From NCBI GenBank assembly GCA_003166025.1, contig PMWT01000066.1, positions 12,524 through 76,523 on the forward strand: a stretch of 64,000 nt of DNA. The letters are read 5' to 3'. The notes under the pieces are model-generated. The model worked only from the letters and a program-made list of their open reading frames with translations. It was not told the origin of the DNA and made no database searches. This document shows, in pieces, positions 17,799 through 28,104 of this stretch; positions within the stretch are counted from its first letter, which is position 1; each line of letters opens with the position of its first letter. Origin of the DNA: Acidimicrobiaceae bacterium. Lineage in GTDB: Bacteria > Actinomycetota > Acidimicrobiia > Acidimicrobiales > Palsa-688. A program made the position numbers and the translations under genes.

Positions 17799-17818
17799 GG
17801 GGTTTCAGGAAAAACCCC
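17799..17818 (-). promoter_or_regulatory. Leader hairpin upstream of rpmJ
   Basis: A 7-bp stem GGGGTTT/AAACCCC with a 6-nt loop sits 22 nt upstream of the rpmJ start within the predicted alpha-operon leader. No U-tract follows in the transcript sense, so it is not a clean intrinsic terminator; it may be a leader structure for translational control (S4 controls the alpha operon in E. coli, but no homologous structure is proven here). Confidence 0.4.
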
Positions 17819-17898
17819 CCTAGAGCGGCCTTGCCCGTTGAGGCAGGCGTTGGGCGTCGGTGGACGCACTCGCCTAGCCCCGTGGGGGACGGGCTTAG

Positions 17899-17928
17899 AT
17901 GGTAGCGCACGCAGGCCGTACCGTCCAA
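17899..17928 (-). promoter_or_regulatory. Predicted sigma-A promoter for rpmJ-rpsM-rpsK-rpsD-rpoA-rplQ-truA
   Basis: Read on the minus strand: a -35 of TTGGAC, an 18-bp spacer and a -10 of TACCAT. It lies in the 226-bp gap between map and rpmJ, the only long gap in the ribosomal cluster, and would give a leader of about 115 nt. It is a pattern match only. Confidence 0.45.
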
Positions 17929-18002
17929 GCGTAGCCTGGCCGGGTGCCGCCCGTCCGAGTGCCGGCCCTCGCGACCTGAGCCCGTCCGGGCAGCGGCGCG
18001 GC

Positions 18003-18746
18003 TCAACCGGGGACGGTCAGGACCTCGGGACCGTCGTCGGTCACGGCGATCGTGTGCTCGAAATGCGCCGACAGGCTCCCGTCCACCGTTACCACGGTCC
18101 AGCCATCGTCCATCACCACCGTCTCTTCACCACCCACGTTGACCATGGGCTCGACAGCGAACACCATGCCGGTGCGCAGCTTGGGGCCCGGGGTGCCGGG
18201 CCAGTAGTTGGGGACGGCGGGGTCTTCGTGCATCTGGGTCCCTATGGCGTGGCCCACGTAGCCCTTCACCACCGAGAAGCCGGCACCCTCGGCCACCGTC
18301 TGGACGGCGAGGCCCACATCGTGGAGACGGTTGCCTTCGACTAGTTGGGCTATGCCCGCTTGCAGCGCCTCTTCTGTCACCCGTATGAGCTTGTCGACCT
18401 TGGGTGGGACTTCCCCCACCGGCACCGTCACCGCCGCGTCACCGTGGTAGCCCTCGATGATGGCCCCGCAATCGAGCGAGATGATGTCTCCTTCCTGGAC
18501 GACGTACGGGCCCGGTATCCCGTGGACGATGACATTGTTGGGGGACGTGCAGATGACCGCGGGAAAACCGTGATAGCCGAGGAAGTTGGAACGCGCACCT
18601 CGCCGTTCAAGCACTTCGCGGGCCAATTTGTCCAATTGCGCCGTCGTCACCCCCGGCCTGACGCCGCCGGAAGTGACTTCCAGCATCTCCGCTACCACCC
18701 GGCCCGCCTTGCGCATCTTGGCTATCTCGTCGGGCCGGCGCCTCAT
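18003..18746 (-). CDS. map: Methionine aminopeptidase, type I
   Basis: The 247-aa enzyme removes the initiator Met from nascent proteins. Metal-ligand segments are visible: [44 protein letters not shown] and [10 protein letters not shown]. Its start overlaps the adk stop by 4 bp. It ends the secY-adk-map block before the 226-bp gap. Confidence 0.96.
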   Translation of the reverse strand: MRRRPDEIAKMRKAGRVVAEMLEVTSGGVRPGVTTAQLDKLAREVLERRGARSNFLGYHGFPAVICTSPNNVIVHGIPGPYVVQEGDIISLDCGAIIEGYHGDAAVTVPVGEVPPKVDKLIRVTEEALQAGIAQLVEGNRLHDVGLAVQTVAEGAGFSVVKGYVGHAIGTQMHEDPAVPNYWPGTPGPKLRTGMVFAVEPMVNVGGEETVVMDDGWTVVTVDGSLSAHFEHTIAVTDDGPEVLTVPG

Positions 18747-19480
18747 GTCCCCAGGGTACCCTTGCCCTTGCTCTGGCTAGCGGCGCTCTTTTGACCGGCA
18801 GCCTTGGCCTGGCGGGCCCCCTCCACCGCGGCCACCACGCGGGCTGTGACAGCGTCCACATCGCCGACAGCATTGACCGCGACCAACAGGCCACGTTGCC
18901 GGTACCAGTCGATGAGGGGGGCGGTGGTGGTCTCGTAGATCTCGAGGCGGCGGCGAATGGCGTCTTCGGTGTCGTCGTCGCGCTGTGCCAGTGACCCCCC
19001 GCAGGCGTCGCAGGAGCCGGGCACCTTGGTCGGGTTGTCGACAATGTTGTAGGTGGCGCCGCACTTGGTGCACACGCGTCTACCCGCCATGCGTTGCAGC
19101 ACCTCCTCGGTATCGGCCTCCAGGTCGATCACGATGTCGATGCCCCGCAAGCTGGCCATTTCAGCCAACGCCTCGGCCTGGGCCACGGTGCGTGGGAAGC
19201 CGTCGAGGATGAAACCGGCGGGTGCACCGGGCCCGAACAGGTGCTCCCTGATCACGCCCACGACAACGTCGTCGGGCACGAGCTCGCCCCTGTCCATATA
19301 GGACTTGAGGGTACGCCCGAGCTCAGAGCCACTGGCAGCTGCGGCGCGGAACGCATCGCCCGTCGAGACGTGGGGCGGCCCGTAGGTGGCCGATAGGCGG
19401 GCGGCCTGGGTCCCCTTGCCCGACCCCTGGCGCCCAAGGACCACCATGCGAAGAGTCGCGTCCGCGGCGGGCTCGGCCAT
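18743..19480 (-). CDS. adk: Adenylate kinase, long zinc-lid form
   Basis: The 245-aa kinase interconverts ATP+AMP and 2 ADP. The P-loop is GRQGSGKGTQAARL, and the LID domain carries a Cys4 zinc site (CTKC ... CDAC). Mycobacterial and streptomycete Adk proteins usually lack this Cys4 lid and are ~180-217 aa, so the zinc-lid form plus a basic Ala/Lys/Ser tail (KAAGQKSAASQSKGKG) is notable. It overlaps secY by 1 bp and map by 4 bp. Confidence 0.95.
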   Translation of the reverse strand: MAEPAADATLRMVVLGRQGSGKGTQAARLSATYGPPHVSTGDAFRAAAASGSELGRTLKSYMDRGELVPDDVVVGVIREHLFGPGAPAGFILDGFPRTVAQAEALAEMASLRGIDIVIDLEADTEEVLQRMAGRRVCTKCGATYNIVDNPTKVPGSCDACGGSLAQRDDDTEDAIRRRLEIYETTTAPLIDWYRQRGLLVAVNAVGDVDAVTARVVAAVEGARQAKAAGQKSAASQSKGKGTLGT

Positions 19481-20805
19481 TATCGGAGGAACCCTTCGTA
19501 GTTACGCAACATGAGCTGGCTGTCTACCTGCTGCATGGTCTGCAGGGCCACGCCGACGGCGATGAGCAGCGTTGTGCCGGCAAAGGGGTAGTTCTGGATG
19601 TTCCAGATGGCGAGGAAGATCGAAGGGAGCAAGGCCACCAGGGCCAGGAACAACGCCCCGGGGAGGGTGATCCGGTAGAGGATGTTCTGCAAGTGGCGCT
19701 CGGTGGGGTACCCGGGCCGGATGCCGGGGATGTAGCCGCCCTGTTTGCGTATGACCTCCGCCTGCTGGTGAGGGTCGAAGGTGATGCCGGCATAGAAGTA
19801 GGCGAACACCAAGATGAGGCCGCCGTACAAGAGCACGTAGACGATGTTGCTCGGCTGTGCCAGGTGGGTGCTGATCCATGTCTGGACGTCCTTGCCCCAG
19901 CCCGTGCTGGGGAAGACGTTGGATATGAGGATCGGGAAGTACAGGACGGAGGCGGCAAAGATGATGGGCACCACACCACCGGTGTTGAGCTTCATCGGGA
20001 TGTAGGTGCTTTGGCCGCCGTACATTCGGCGGCCTACGACTCTCTTAGCGAAGGTCACCGGTATCCGGCGTTGGCAAAGCTCGACGAACACGATCGCCAC
20101 CAGGAAGAACAGGGCCAACGCCACCAGGAACGTGAACTTGGGCCAACCAGCCGACTTGAGCAGGGCGTCGCCCTGGGTGGGCAGGCCGGAGATCACGTTG
20201 GTGAAGATGAGCACTGACATGCCCTGGCCGATCCCCCGCTGGGTGACGAGCTCGGCCAGCCACATGACGACCACGGTGCCGCCGGTCATCGTGAGCACGA
20301 TCAGCAGGACCCGGGGGACGGTGAAGTCCGGGATGAGGTCCACGTTGAGCGGCGTTCCCCCGATCAGTCCCCCGCCGCCGTTGTGGAAGGCGTAGGCGAG
20401 CCCCGTCGACTGCATGATGGCGAGGGCGATAGTCATGTACCGGGTGACCTGGGTGAGCTTGCGCTGGCCGCTCGGGCCCTCTTCCCGCCATTGTTCGAAC
20501 TTGGGGATGACCACCATCAGCAGCTGGATGATGATCGAGCTGGTGATGTAGGGCATGATCCCGAGGCCGAACACCGCCATCTTTGTCAGGGCGCCGCCCG
20601 AGAAAAGGTTGAGGTAGGCGATGACGCCGCCCTTGTTGGCCGCCGAGGCGAGCGACTGAACCGCATTGAAGTCGATCCCGGGGCAGATGATGTTGTCGCC
20701 CAGCCGGTAGACGGCGATGATGAACAGCGTGAAGATGATCTTGTTACGCAGGTCCCCGATCAGGAACGCGTTTTTCAAGTTCCGGATGCTGGTAGGTATT
20801 GGCAT
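19480..20805 (-). CDS. secY: Preprotein translocase subunit SecY
   Basis: The 441-aa, ten-helix channel protein has conserved segments (RLGDNIICPGIDFN, SGGALTKMAVFGLGIMPYIT, RGIGQGMSVLIFTNVISGLP). It forms the Sec pore with SecE/G. Its position after rplO matches the spc operon; a 92-bp gap separates the two. Confidence 0.97.
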   Translation of the reverse strand: MPIPTSIRNLKNAFLIGDLRNKIIFTLFIIAVYRLGDNIICPGIDFNAVQSLASAANKGGVIAYLNLFSGGALTKMAVFGLGIMPYITSSIIIQLLMVVIPKFEQWREEGPSGQRKLTQVTRYMTIALAIMQSTGLAYAFHNGGGGLIGGTPLNVDLIPDFTVPRVLLIVLTMTGGTVVVMWLAELVTQRGIGQGMSVLIFTNVISGLPTQGDALLKSAGWPKFTFLVALALFFLVAIVFVELCQRRIPVTFAKRVVGRRMYGGQSTYIPMKLNTGGVVPIIFAASVLYFPILISNVFPSTGWGKDVQTWISTHLAQPSNIVYVLLYGGLILVFAYFYAGITFDPHQQAEVIRKQGGYIPGIRPGYPTERHLQNILYRITLPGALFLALVALLPSIFLAIWNIQNYPFAGTTLLIAVGVALQTMQQVDSQLMLRNYEGFLR

Positions 20806-20897
20806 AGCGGCGGTCCCGAACTACTCCTGTGTCCCAGTGGGCTGTGCCCAAGCGTCCGCGGAAGTCATTCTCGGTCCCCAGTCCTAGCAGTTCCCGG

Positions 20898-21386
20898 CTA
20901 CCGACTGGTGAGCGCGTTGCCCCGGGCGGGCGGTCGGCCATGACCGAAAGGCGGCGGCAGGATCTCCACCGAACCGCCCGTGGCCTGGATGGCGGCCGCG
21001 GCCGAGGCCGAGAACGCGTGGGCGGAGACGTTGACATGCCGGGTGAGCTCCCCCCGGCCTAGGACCTTGACGAGGCCCTTCTTGGCCACGAGCCCAGCCT
21101 CGCGCAAGACTTCGGGATTGACCTCAGACGAACCGAGTTGCTCGATGGTCTCGAGGTTTACCACCACATACTCGACCCTGAAGGGGTTCTTGAAGCCCTT
21201 CAGCTTGGGTATGCGCTGGGTCAGGGGCAGCTGGCCGCCCTCGAAACCGGGTTTGCTCTGACCGCGGGCCTTGTCGCCCTTAGTACCGCGACCCGCCGTC
21301 TTGCCACCTTTGCCGGCGATGCCGCGCCCGACGCGTCGGCGCGGCCGGGACGAGCCCGGAGCGGGCTGAAGATCGTGGACTTTCAC
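20898..21386 (-). CDS. rplO: 50S ribosomal protein L15
   Basis: The 162-aa L15 is recognised by the Gly/Arg/Lys-rich N-terminus (RRRVGRGIAGKGGKTAGRG) and FEGGQLPLTQRIPKLKGFKN. It has a slightly longer C-terminus than typical L15 (~147 aa), ending GHGRPPARGNALTSR. It overlaps rpmD by 4 bp. Confidence 0.95.
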   Translation of the reverse strand: MKVHDLQPAPGSSRPRRRVGRGIAGKGGKTAGRGTKGDKARGQSKPGFEGGQLPLTQRIPKLKGFKNPFRVEYVVVNLETIEQLGSSEVNPEVLREAGLVAKKGLVKVLGRGELTRHVNVSAHAFSASAAAAIQATGGSVEILPPPFGHGRPPARGNALTSR

Positions 21387-21619
21387 TTACGTGCCCCTTT
21401 ACGTCGTATGGTTCGCTCCGGTACCGCCCCTTCGTGGGGGGCAACCTCGACGAGGTGCGTCACCCGAGCCACCATTCCGCGAATTTCCGGGCGGTCCGGC
21501 AGGACCGCTGTCCGACCGATACGGCCAAGGCCGAGCGCGCGCAGCGTGCCACGGTGCTTGGGCGTGTTACCGATGCCCGACCGGACCTGCTTCACGTCGA
21601 TGTGGCCCTCGGCCATCAC
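21383..21619 (-). CDS. rpmD: 50S ribosomal protein L30
   Basis: The 78-aa protein has the L30 core ([40 protein letters not shown]) plus a ~15-residue basic tail. Overlaps of 4 bp with both rpsE and rplO imply coupled translation. Confidence 0.95.
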   Translation of the reverse strand: MMAEGHIDVKQVRSGIGNTPKHRGTLRALGLGRIGRTAVLPDRPEIRGMVARVTHLVEVAPHEGAVPERTIRRKGARK

Positions 21620-22167
21620 GCCACCTCCGTGGGCATGTGCGCGGCCCGCTGGGCTTCGTTGTAGGCCCGCAGGACACCACTGGGAGTGATCTCCTCGGGG
21701 GACAGGCCGCGCCGACGCGCTATCTCGTCGGGGCGCATGAGCGCCCGCAGGCCGGCCATGGTCGCCTGGGCCACGTTGATGCTGTTGGACGACCCCAGCG
21801 ATTTGGCCACTACGTCGCGCACTCCGGCGAGCTCGAGGATGGGCCGCGCCGCACCTCCGGCTATGACCCCGGTACCGGGAGCGGCCGGCTTCAGCAGGAC
21901 TCGCCCGGCACCGGCCTCGCCTATGACGGGATGAGTTATGGTCGACCCGGCCAAGGGCACCCGGCAGAGGCTCTTCTTGGCCTCCTCGATCCCCTTTTGA
22001 ACGGCCAGGCCTGCCTCTTTGGCCTTTCCGTACCCCAGGCCGACGGTGCCGGCGCCATCCCCGATCACCATGAGAGCGGCGAAACTGAAGCGGCGGCCGC
22101 CCTTTACGACCTTGGCTACACGGTTGACCTTGATCGTTCGGTCCTGGTATTGCTGCTGCTCGGCCAT
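21616..22167 (-). CDS. rpsE: 30S ribosomal protein S5
   Basis: The 183-aa S5 shows the double-stranded-RNA-binding start ([20 protein letters not shown]) and the conserved [21 protein letters not shown]5 is important for decoding fidelity. It lies 5 bp downstream of rplR. Confidence 0.97.
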   Translation of the reverse strand: MAEQQQYQDRTIKVNRVAKVVKGGRRFSFAALMVIGDGAGTVGLGYGKAKEAGLAVQKGIEEAKKSLCRVPLAGSTITHPVIGEAGAGRVLLKPAAPGTGVIAGGAARPILELAGVRDVVAKSLGSSNSINVAQATMAGLRALMRPDEIARRRGLSPEEITPSGVLRAYNEAQRAAHMPTEVA

Positions 22168-22172
22168 CTGCC

Positions 22173-22538
22173 CTAAAACTCCAGTCCGGATTCTCGAGCA
22201 GCGTCAGCCAGAGCGGCGACCCTGCCGTGGTACATGAAGCCGCCGCGGTCGAAAGCGACCTTGGTCACCCCGGCCGCTTTGGCTCTTTCTGCAACGAGCT
22301 TTCCTACGGCCGTCGCCGCGGCGCGGTTGCCGGTCGGGCCGGCGGCGCGTACAGGGGCCTCGAGCGACGATGCAGCCGCAAGGGTGCGCCCAGAGACATC
22401 ATCAATGACCTGGGCTACAACGTGCTGGTTGGAGCGGAAGACGGCGAGACGCGGGCGCGCCTCGGTGCCGTGTACCTTTTTGCGCACACGGAAGTGCCGC
22501 CGAGTACGAGCGCTCTGCTTGTCCTTTACGTTGCTCAT
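22173..22538 (-). CDS. rplR: 50S ribosomal protein L18
   Basis: The 121-aa L18 is recognised by [20 protein letters not shown] and the C-terminal [20 protein letters not shown]. It binds 5S rRNA. Spacing is 7 bp from rplF. Confidence 0.97.
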   Translation of the reverse strand: MSNVKDKQSARTRRHFRVRKKVHGTEARPRLAVFRSNQHVVAQVIDDVSGRTLAAASSLEAPVRAAGPTGNRAAATAVGKLVAERAKAAGVTKVAFDRGGFMYHGRVAALADAARESGLEF

Positions 22539-22545
22539 ATGGTCC

Positions 22546-23085
22546 TCACTTCGCCGCCTTGCCGGCCTTGCGCCGGACCACTTCGCCTGCGTAACGCACG
22601 CCCTTGCCCTTGTAGGGCTCAGGCGGGCGGAGCTTGCGGATCTTGGCTGCCACTTCGCCCACGGCCTGCTTGTCGTTGCCGCGCACGGTTATGCGGGTGG
22701 CCGAGGGCGCCTCGAAGGTTATCCCCAAAGGAGCCTCCACCGTGATGGAATGGCTGTAGCCCAAGGCCAGTTCGAGGGTCGTAGGGCCCTTGGGCGTCAC
22801 CCGGTAACCGACCCCTACGATTTCCAGGTCCTTGGCAAAGCCATTGGTCACGCCCACGACCATGTTGCTGACGAGCGTGCGCGTAAGCCCGTGCAGGGAC
22901 CGACTGCGCCGTTCGTCGTCGGGGCGCTCAACCACGAGCTCCTCGCCCTCTTGGCGCACGGTTATTTCCCCGGCCACCTCGTGGCTGAGAGAACCGCGCG
23001 GTCCGCTGACGGTGACGGAGCGGCCCTCGAGGGCCACCTTGACACCGGAGGGGACCGGCACTGGGGTCCTACCTATACGAGACAC
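22546..23085 (-). CDS. rplF: 50S ribosomal protein L6
   Basis: The 179-aa L6 has the start [20 protein letters not shown], the two tandem L6 folds and the end segment [20 protein letters not shown]. Size is normal. It lies 31 bp after rpsH. Confidence 0.97.
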   Translation of the reverse strand: MSRIGRTPVPVPSGVKVALEGRSVTVSGPRGSLSHEVAGEITVRQEGEELVVERPDDERRSRSLHGLTRTLVSNMVVGVTNGFAKDLEIVGVGYRVTPKGPTTLELALGYSHSITVEAPLGITFEAPSATRITVRGNDKQAVGEVAAKIRKLRPPEPYKGKGVRYAGEVVRRKAGKAAK

Positions 23086-23116
23086 GGGATGCTCCTCGAC
23101 TCAATCAGAACCATCA

Positions 23117-23521
23117 TCACCAGACGAAACAGAGGATCTCGCCACCGACCCGGCGCTTGCGCGCCTCGCGGTCGGTCATGAGCCCCTGGCTGGTGGACAA
23201 AACAGCAACGCCGAGCCCGCCGAACACCCGGGGCAACTTGTCGGCCCCGGTGTAGACGCGCAGGCCGGGCTTGGACACGCGCCGTAGCCCCGAGATGGTG
23301 CGAGTGCGGTCGGAGGCGTACTTCATCGTCACTTCGAGGAACCGCCCCGGCCGCTTGTCATCGCTCACGACCTTGAAGTCCGAAATATAGCCCTCCCGCA
23401 GGAGGATGGCGGCAAGCGCCTCCTTCAGCTTGGAAGAAGGCATCCGAGTCGTGTCATGGTGGGCCACGTTCGCATTGCGCAACCTGGTCAACATGTCGGC
23501 GACGGGGTCAGTCATCGTCAT
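23117..23521 (-). CDS. rpsH: 30S ribosomal protein S8
   Basis: The 134-aa S8 begins [17 protein letters not shown] and ends [20 protein letters not shown]...CFVW, as expected. S8 binds helix 21 of 16S rRNA and in E. coli is the spc-operon repressor; no repressor target was identified here. Confidence 0.97.
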   Translation of the reverse strand: MTMTDPVADMLTRLRNANVAHHDTTRMPSSKLKEALAAILLREGYISDFKVVSDDKRPGRFLEVTMKYASDRTRTISGLRRVSKPGLRVYTGADKLPRVFGGLGVAVLSTSQGLMTDREARKRRVGGEILCFVW

Positions 23522-23532
23522 GGCGCAGCCTC

Positions 23533-23718
23533 CTACCAGCTCGACTTGGTGACGCCTGGGATCTCGCCGGCGTGGACGAGCTCACGCAGGCAGATACGGC
23601 AGAGCCCGAACTTGCGCAGCACGGAATGCGGCCTCCCGCATCGCCGGCACCGCGTATAAGCCCTGACCTTGAACTTGGGTTTGCGCTGCGACTTTATTAC
23701 CAAAGCCTTTTTGGCCAT
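23533..23718 (-). CDS. rpsN: 30S ribosomal protein S14, type Z
   Basis: This 61-aa zinc form of S14 carries two CxxC pairs (CRRCGRPHS and CRICLREL). No zinc-free paralogue is in the window. Spacing is 51 bp from rplE and 11 bp to rpsH. Confidence 0.97.
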   Translation of the reverse strand: MAKKALVIKSQRKPKFKVRAYTRCRRCGRPHSVLRKFGLCRICLRELVHAGEIPGVTKSSW

Positions 23719-23769
23719 GTCGTCCTTGCTCCTAAGCCTGGCTCAGGACTGGTTCGAGAGGGGAACACA

Positions 23770-24530
<761 letters not shown>

Positions 24531-24531
<1 letters not shown>

Positions 24532-24836
24532 CAGAGACCCTCGCCGCAACGAACACAAACCCGGCTCTTGGAACCTTCGGTGACGCGGTACGCCACACGC
24601 GTGGGCGTGTGCTCCTTCGGGCAGACCAAAGCGACGGTGGAAACCGGCACAGCCAGGTCCTTTTCGATGATACCGGCGCGCTTGCGCACCTGGGTCGTGC
24701 GCTGGTGGCGCTTTACACGGTGTACGCCCTCGACGATGATGCGTCCTTCCTTGGGCAGGGCCCGGACGACCTCGCCGCGGCGGCCCTTGTCCTTGCCGGA
24801 CAGCACGACCACGTTGTCACCCTTGCGGATCTTCAT
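24531..24836 (-). CDS. rplX: 50S ribosomal protein L24
   Basis: The 101-aa KOW-domain protein starts [20 protein letters not shown] and shows [11 protein letters not shown]. The C-terminus has a CVRCGEGL ending that recalls half a zinc knuckle (with [11 protein letters not shown] upstream). L24 initiates 50S assembly. It lies 3 bp after rplN. Confidence 0.96.
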
Positions 24837-24839
24837 TCT

Positions 24840-25208
24840 CTACAACACCTCCGGAGCGAGCGAGACGATGCGCATGAAGCGCTTGTCCCTCAGCTCTCTG
24901 CCCACGGGCCCGAATATGCGCGTGCCCCGAGGCTGCAACTGGTCATTTATGAGAACTGCAGCGTTCTCGTCGAAACGGATGTAGCTGCCGTCCGGGCGCC
25001 GCTTTTCCTTCCTTGTCCGCACGACGACGCACTTGACGACGTCGCCCTTCTTCACGTTCGCACCGGGAATGGCGTCCTTGACGGTGGCGACGAAAATATC
25101 CCCTATGGACGCGTAGCGCCGACGGGACCCTCCGAGCACCTTGATGCAAAGGACTTCACGGGCGCCGGAGTTGTCGGCGATGCGCAAACGGCTTTCTTGC
25201 TGGATCAT
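24840..25208 (-). CDS. rplN: 50S ribosomal protein L14
   Basis: The 122-aa L14 begins [20 protein letters not shown] and has the family size and the motif [20 protein letters not shown]. It bridges to 16S rRNA. Gap of 10 bp after rpsQ. Confidence 0.97.
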   Translation of the reverse strand: MIQQESRLRIADNSGAREVLCIKVLGGSRRRYASIGDIFVATVKDAIPGANVKKGDVVKCVVVRTRKEKRRPDGSYIRFDENAAVLINDQLQPRGTRIFGPVGRELRDKRFMRIVSLAPEVL

Positions 25209-25218
25209 GTCCGGCCCC

Positions 25219-25689
25219 CTATCGCGCCCGCTCGAGAACTTGCTCGACGCGCCAACGCTTCAGTTTGGACATGGGACGCGTCTCGGTCAGGCGCACGCGG
25301 TCGCCGACCTTGACGTCGTTGGCCTCGTCGTGGGCGTAGAGGCGCTTCGTGCGCTGCACCGTCTTGGCGTAACGGGCGTGCCGCACCCGTTCGACGACAA
25401 CGACGATCACTGTCTTGTCCATAGCGTTCGAGGCGACAATCCCCTCGCGCACCTTGCGCCGTCCCGAGCGGGGCTCAGTCTCCGGGGCCGCTTGGCCCGG
25501 CCGGGCCTGGCCCGTGGGCGATGGCAGCTTGGGCGCGGTCGCAGCCTTCTGCTCGGCCACCGCGGGCGCCTTCACCGTGTCGGCAGGCGCCGACTCGGCC
25601 GACGCGTCCTCGACCGGCGCGCCCTCGACCGGCGCGCCCTCGGCCGGGGCCAGTTCTTCGGCTCCGCCGTCAGGGCTGGTATCAGCCAT
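25219..25689 (-). CDS. rpsQ: 30S ribosomal protein S17 with long acidic N-terminal extension
   Basis: The C-terminal ~80 residues are an ordinary S17 ([20 protein letters not shown] ... [20 protein letters not shown]). The first ~75 residues are a low-complexity acidic Ala/Pro/Glu segment with the near-repeat [19 protein letters not shown]. The ATG at 25689 overlaps the rpmC stop, so the extension is part of the natural coupled frame. Length is 156 aa against ~85-100 usual. Confidence 0.93.
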   Translation of the reverse strand: MADTSPDGGAEELAPAEGAPVEGAPVEDASAESAPADTVKAPAVAEQKAATAPKLPSPTGQARPGQAAPETEPRSGRRKVREGIVASNAMDKTVIVVVVERVRHARYAKTVQRTKRLYAHDEANDVKVGDRVRLTETRPMSKLKRWRVEQVLERAR

Positions 25690-25958
25690 CAGCGTGCCAC
25701 CTTTCTCTTGTCGGCTCTCTTGTCGGCCTTCTTGCCCGCCCCGGAGGCAGCTACCGCTCGGGGGGCACCCGCTTTGCGCTCTGCCTGCAAGGTGAGAGCA
25801 CGAGCCACCTCGCGGCGGACCTGGCCCATGCGCGCCGAATTGTCCTGCTTGCCCATGGCCAGCTGAAAACGCAGGTTGAACAGCTCTTCCTTAGCTTCGC
25901 CGAGCCGTTGCGACAACTCGTCGTCGTTCAATTGCCGAAGTTCGGAGGGGAGGCTCAT
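25689..25958 (-). CDS. rpmC: 50S ribosomal protein L29 with basic C-terminal tail
   Basis: The 89-aa protein starts LPSELRQLNDDELSQRLGEA and has the L29 coiled-coil core (ELFNLRFQLAMGKQDNSARM). About 20 extra C-terminal residues are Lys/Ala/Arg-rich (GAGKKADKRADKRKVAR). It abuts rplP and overlaps rpsQ by 1 bp. L29 sits by the exit tunnel, a docking site for trigger factor and SRP. Confidence 0.95.
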   Translation of the reverse strand: MSLPSELRQLNDDELSQRLGEAKEELFNLRFQLAMGKQDNSARMGQVRREVARALTLQAERKAGAPRAVAASGAGKKADKRADKRKVAR

Positions 25959-26387
25959 TTACACCTCAACTTCTTCTTGACGGGCCCGGGTGACAAAGCG
26001 GGCCTTTATGGGCAGCTTCTGGATGGCGCGTTCCATGGCCGAACGGGCTAGCGCCTCGTTCACACCGGCCAGTTCGAACATGACCCGCCCCGGCTTTACC
26101 ACCGCGACCCAGAACTCGGGGTTGCCCTTGCCCGAACCCATACGAGTCTCGGCCGGCTTGACCGTGACAGGCTTGTCCGGGAACAAACGGATCCACACTT
26201 TGCCGCCACGACGCACGTGGCGGGTCATGGCGATACGAGCGGCCTCTATCTGACGGGCGGAAATCCAGCCGCACTCCAGGGCCTGGATCCCATAATCGCC
26301 GAAGGTGATCTCGGTCCCACCCTTGGACAGGCCCCCCATACGGCCACGTTGCTGTTTGCGGTGCTTTACCTTGCGAGGCATCAACAT
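25959..26387 (-). CDS. rplP: 50S ribosomal protein L16
   Basis: The 142-aa L16 begins [20 protein letters not shown] and has [20 protein letters not shown] and [20 protein letters not shown], all standard. It shapes the A-site/central protuberance region. Gap of 5 bp from rpsC. Confidence 0.97.
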   Translation of the reverse strand: MLMPRKVKHRKQQRGRMGGLSKGGTEITFGDYGIQALECGWISARQIEAARIAMTRHVRRGGKVWIRLFPDKPVTVKPAETRMGSGKGNPEFWVAVVKPGRVMFELAGVNEALARSAMERAIQKLPIKARFVTRARQEEVEV

Positions 26388-26392
26388 GGCGG

Positions 26393-27322
26393 CTAATCCC
26401 TCGGGAAATGGGGGGTCTCGTGGTGGTCGCCGCGGGTACGGCGCTCGATCTCTTCTTCTTCTTGCAGCAGCCTCTCCAGCTCGGGGTCCACCGGGACGAT
26501 CTCGAGCTCAGCCACCGCGGCCGGCTCCTTGTCGGCCACGACCACGGGGGCGGGAGTGGCACCGGGCTCGCCCATCTCGGGACGTCGGCGCCCCCCACCC
26601 GCGGTCACGACGCGGCGAGGACCGCCCAGGCCCGAGGCTTCGCCCACCGCCATGGCCGCCTCGCGGCTGATCTTGTCCTCGGTCGAGACCTTGTAGGGCA
26701 GGATGTCGCCCTTGTAAATCCAGACCTTCACGCCGATACGGCCGTAGGTCGTCTTGGCTTCTCGGAACCCGTAGTCGATGTCGGCACGCAGCGTGTGCAA
26801 GGGCACACGCCCCTCGCGGTAGGACTCACGCCGCGACATTTCGGCCCCACCCAGGCGGCCTGAACACTGCACCCGCACGCCCAAGGCGCCCGCTTTTTGC
26901 ACCGTCTGAACAGTGCGCTTCATGGCGCGCCGGAAACTGACGCGCCCGGCCAACTGGTCGGCGATCCCCTGGGCCATGAGAGCAGCGTCCAGTTCGGGCT
27001 GCTTTATTTCCTGGATGTTGAGTTGCACCTTCGGGTTCTTGGTTATCTCGGCCAGCTTCGTGCGCAGACGGTCCGCCTCCGCCCCGCGCCGTCCGATGAC
27101 TATCCCGGGCCGGGCCGTGTGGACGTCGATACGCAGGCGGTCGCGCGTGCGCTCGATCTCGACCCGGCTGACGGCGGCGCGCTCCAGTTCCTTGTTGAGG
27201 TAGTCCCTGATGTGGATGTCCTCGATCAAATAGTTCTGGTAATCGCGGTCCGTGAACCATCTCGACTTCCAGTCGGTGGTATTGCCCAGGCGGAAACCGT
27301 ACGGGTTGACCTTCTGGCCCAT
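26393..27322 (-). CDS. rpsC: 30S ribosomal protein S3 with extended C-terminus
   Basis: The 309-aa S3 has the KH domain and core ([51 protein letters not shown]). Residues after about 225 form an Ala/Pro/Val then Glu/Arg-rich tail ([18 protein letters not shown]), longer than in most bacteria but similar in kind to other actinobacterial S3 tails. S3 lines the mRNA entry channel. It overlaps rplV by 1 bp. Confidence 0.96.
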   Translation of the reverse strand: MGQKVNPYGFRLGNTTDWKSRWFTDRDYQNYLIEDIHIRDYLNKELERAAVSRVEIERTRDRLRIDVHTARPGIVIGRRGAEADRLRTKLAEITKNPKVQLNIQEIKQPELDAALMAQGIADQLAGRVSFRRAMKRTVQTVQKAGALGVRVQCSGRLGGAEMSRRESYREGRVPLHTLRADIDYGFREAKTTYGRIGVKVWIYKGDILPYKVSTEDKISREAAMAVGEASGLGGPRRVVTAGGGRRRPEMGEPGATPAPVVVADKEPAAVAELEIVPVDPELERLLQEEEEIERRTRGDHHETPHFPRD

Positions 27323-28104
27323 TAGCTGTCCTTCTCTTCGTCGCCGTCGGTCTCGGCTTGTGCCTCGGGAGGCTCTGGGGCTGGCGCAACCTCTGTTTCG
27401 GCGACCACAGGTTCTTCGGTCCCGCTCGCGCCCGCCGTCTCGGTGGTCTCAGCCGTCTCGGTGGTCTCAGCCGTCTCAGTCGCGTCGGTCGTCTCAGTCG
27501 CGTCGGTGGACTCGAGCTCTTCGGTCGTCCCCAGGGTGCTCGCGGTTTCGGTCGTCTCAGCCGTGCCTTCGCCCTCGGTGGTCTCCGCCTCAGGAGCGGG
27601 GGAGGCCTCGGGGTGCCGGCGTTCTCTCCGGCTGGCACCTTCAGTCGTCTCGGCCCGGGCCTGGCGCGTAGCCTCGACCCGGCGTGCGCGCATGGCCAGG
27701 TTCTCGGCTCGCCTGCGAGCCTGGAGGCGGGCCAGCCGAGCTTCGGGCAGCCGGCTGACGATCACCGTGATATGGGCGGACCGCTTGCGGATCCGGGCCG
27801 CCCGGCCTCGCGCCCGGGGCCGCCAACGCTTGGCGGTCGGGCCCTCGTCTACATAACAGGCGGACACGAACAGCTCTTCGGGGTCGAGGCCGTCGTTATT
27901 CGCGGCGTTGGCCACCGCTGACGCCAGCAGCTTGCCCACGATGGACGCGGCATCCCTTTCGACAAACCGGAGCAGGTCGGCGGCTTCGTGGACCGGCTTG
28001 CCACGAATAGCGTCAACGACCTCGCGCAACTTGTACGGGCTCACCAGGCAGTGGCGTAGCACCGCTCGTGTACCCTCACGCTCGTTGGTCTTGGGGCCTG
28101 GCAT
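27322..28104 (-). CDS. rplV: 50S ribosomal protein L22 with acidic Thr/Glu repeat tail
   Basis: The core (residues 1 to ~115) is normal L22 ([40 protein letters not shown]). The remaining ~140 residues begin with a basic helix-like stretch and become an acidic low-complexity tail of hexapeptide-like units ([18 protein letters not shown]). Total 260 aa against ~110-130 usual. The track ORF (421 aa) is too long; the ATG at 28104 overlaps the rpsS stop. The L22 tip reaches into the exit tunnel, whereas its C-terminal tail would be exposed near the tunnel outlet. Confidence 0.93.
   Translation of the reverse strand: MPGPKTNEREGTRAVLRHCLVSPYKLREVVDAIRGKPVHEAADLLRFVERDAASIVGKLLASAVANAANNDGLDPEELFVSACYVDEGPTAKRWRPRARGRAARIRKRSAHITVIVSRLPEARLARLQARRRAENLAMRARRVEATRQARAETTEGASRRERRHPEASPAPEAETTEGEGTAETTETASTLGTTEELESTDATETTDATETAETTETAETTETAGASGTEEPVVAETEVAPAPEPPEAQAETDGDEEKDS
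27435..27506. repeat. rplV: Four 18-bp tandem units inside rplV
   Basis: Units: two identical copies of CCGTCTCGGTGGTCTCAG, followed by CCGTCTCAGTCGCGTCGG and a one-base variant of it. They encode the Thr/Glu hexapeptide units of the L22 tail. Because they are 18 bp, copy-number changes would keep the frame, so tail length could vary between strains. Confidence 0.85.

Noticed and set aside
17773-18006. 77-aa minus-strand ORF in the map-rpmJ gap, tested as infA
   Set aside because: It shows no IF-1 OB-fold motifs; it is Arg/Gly/Pro-rich noise spanning the promoter.
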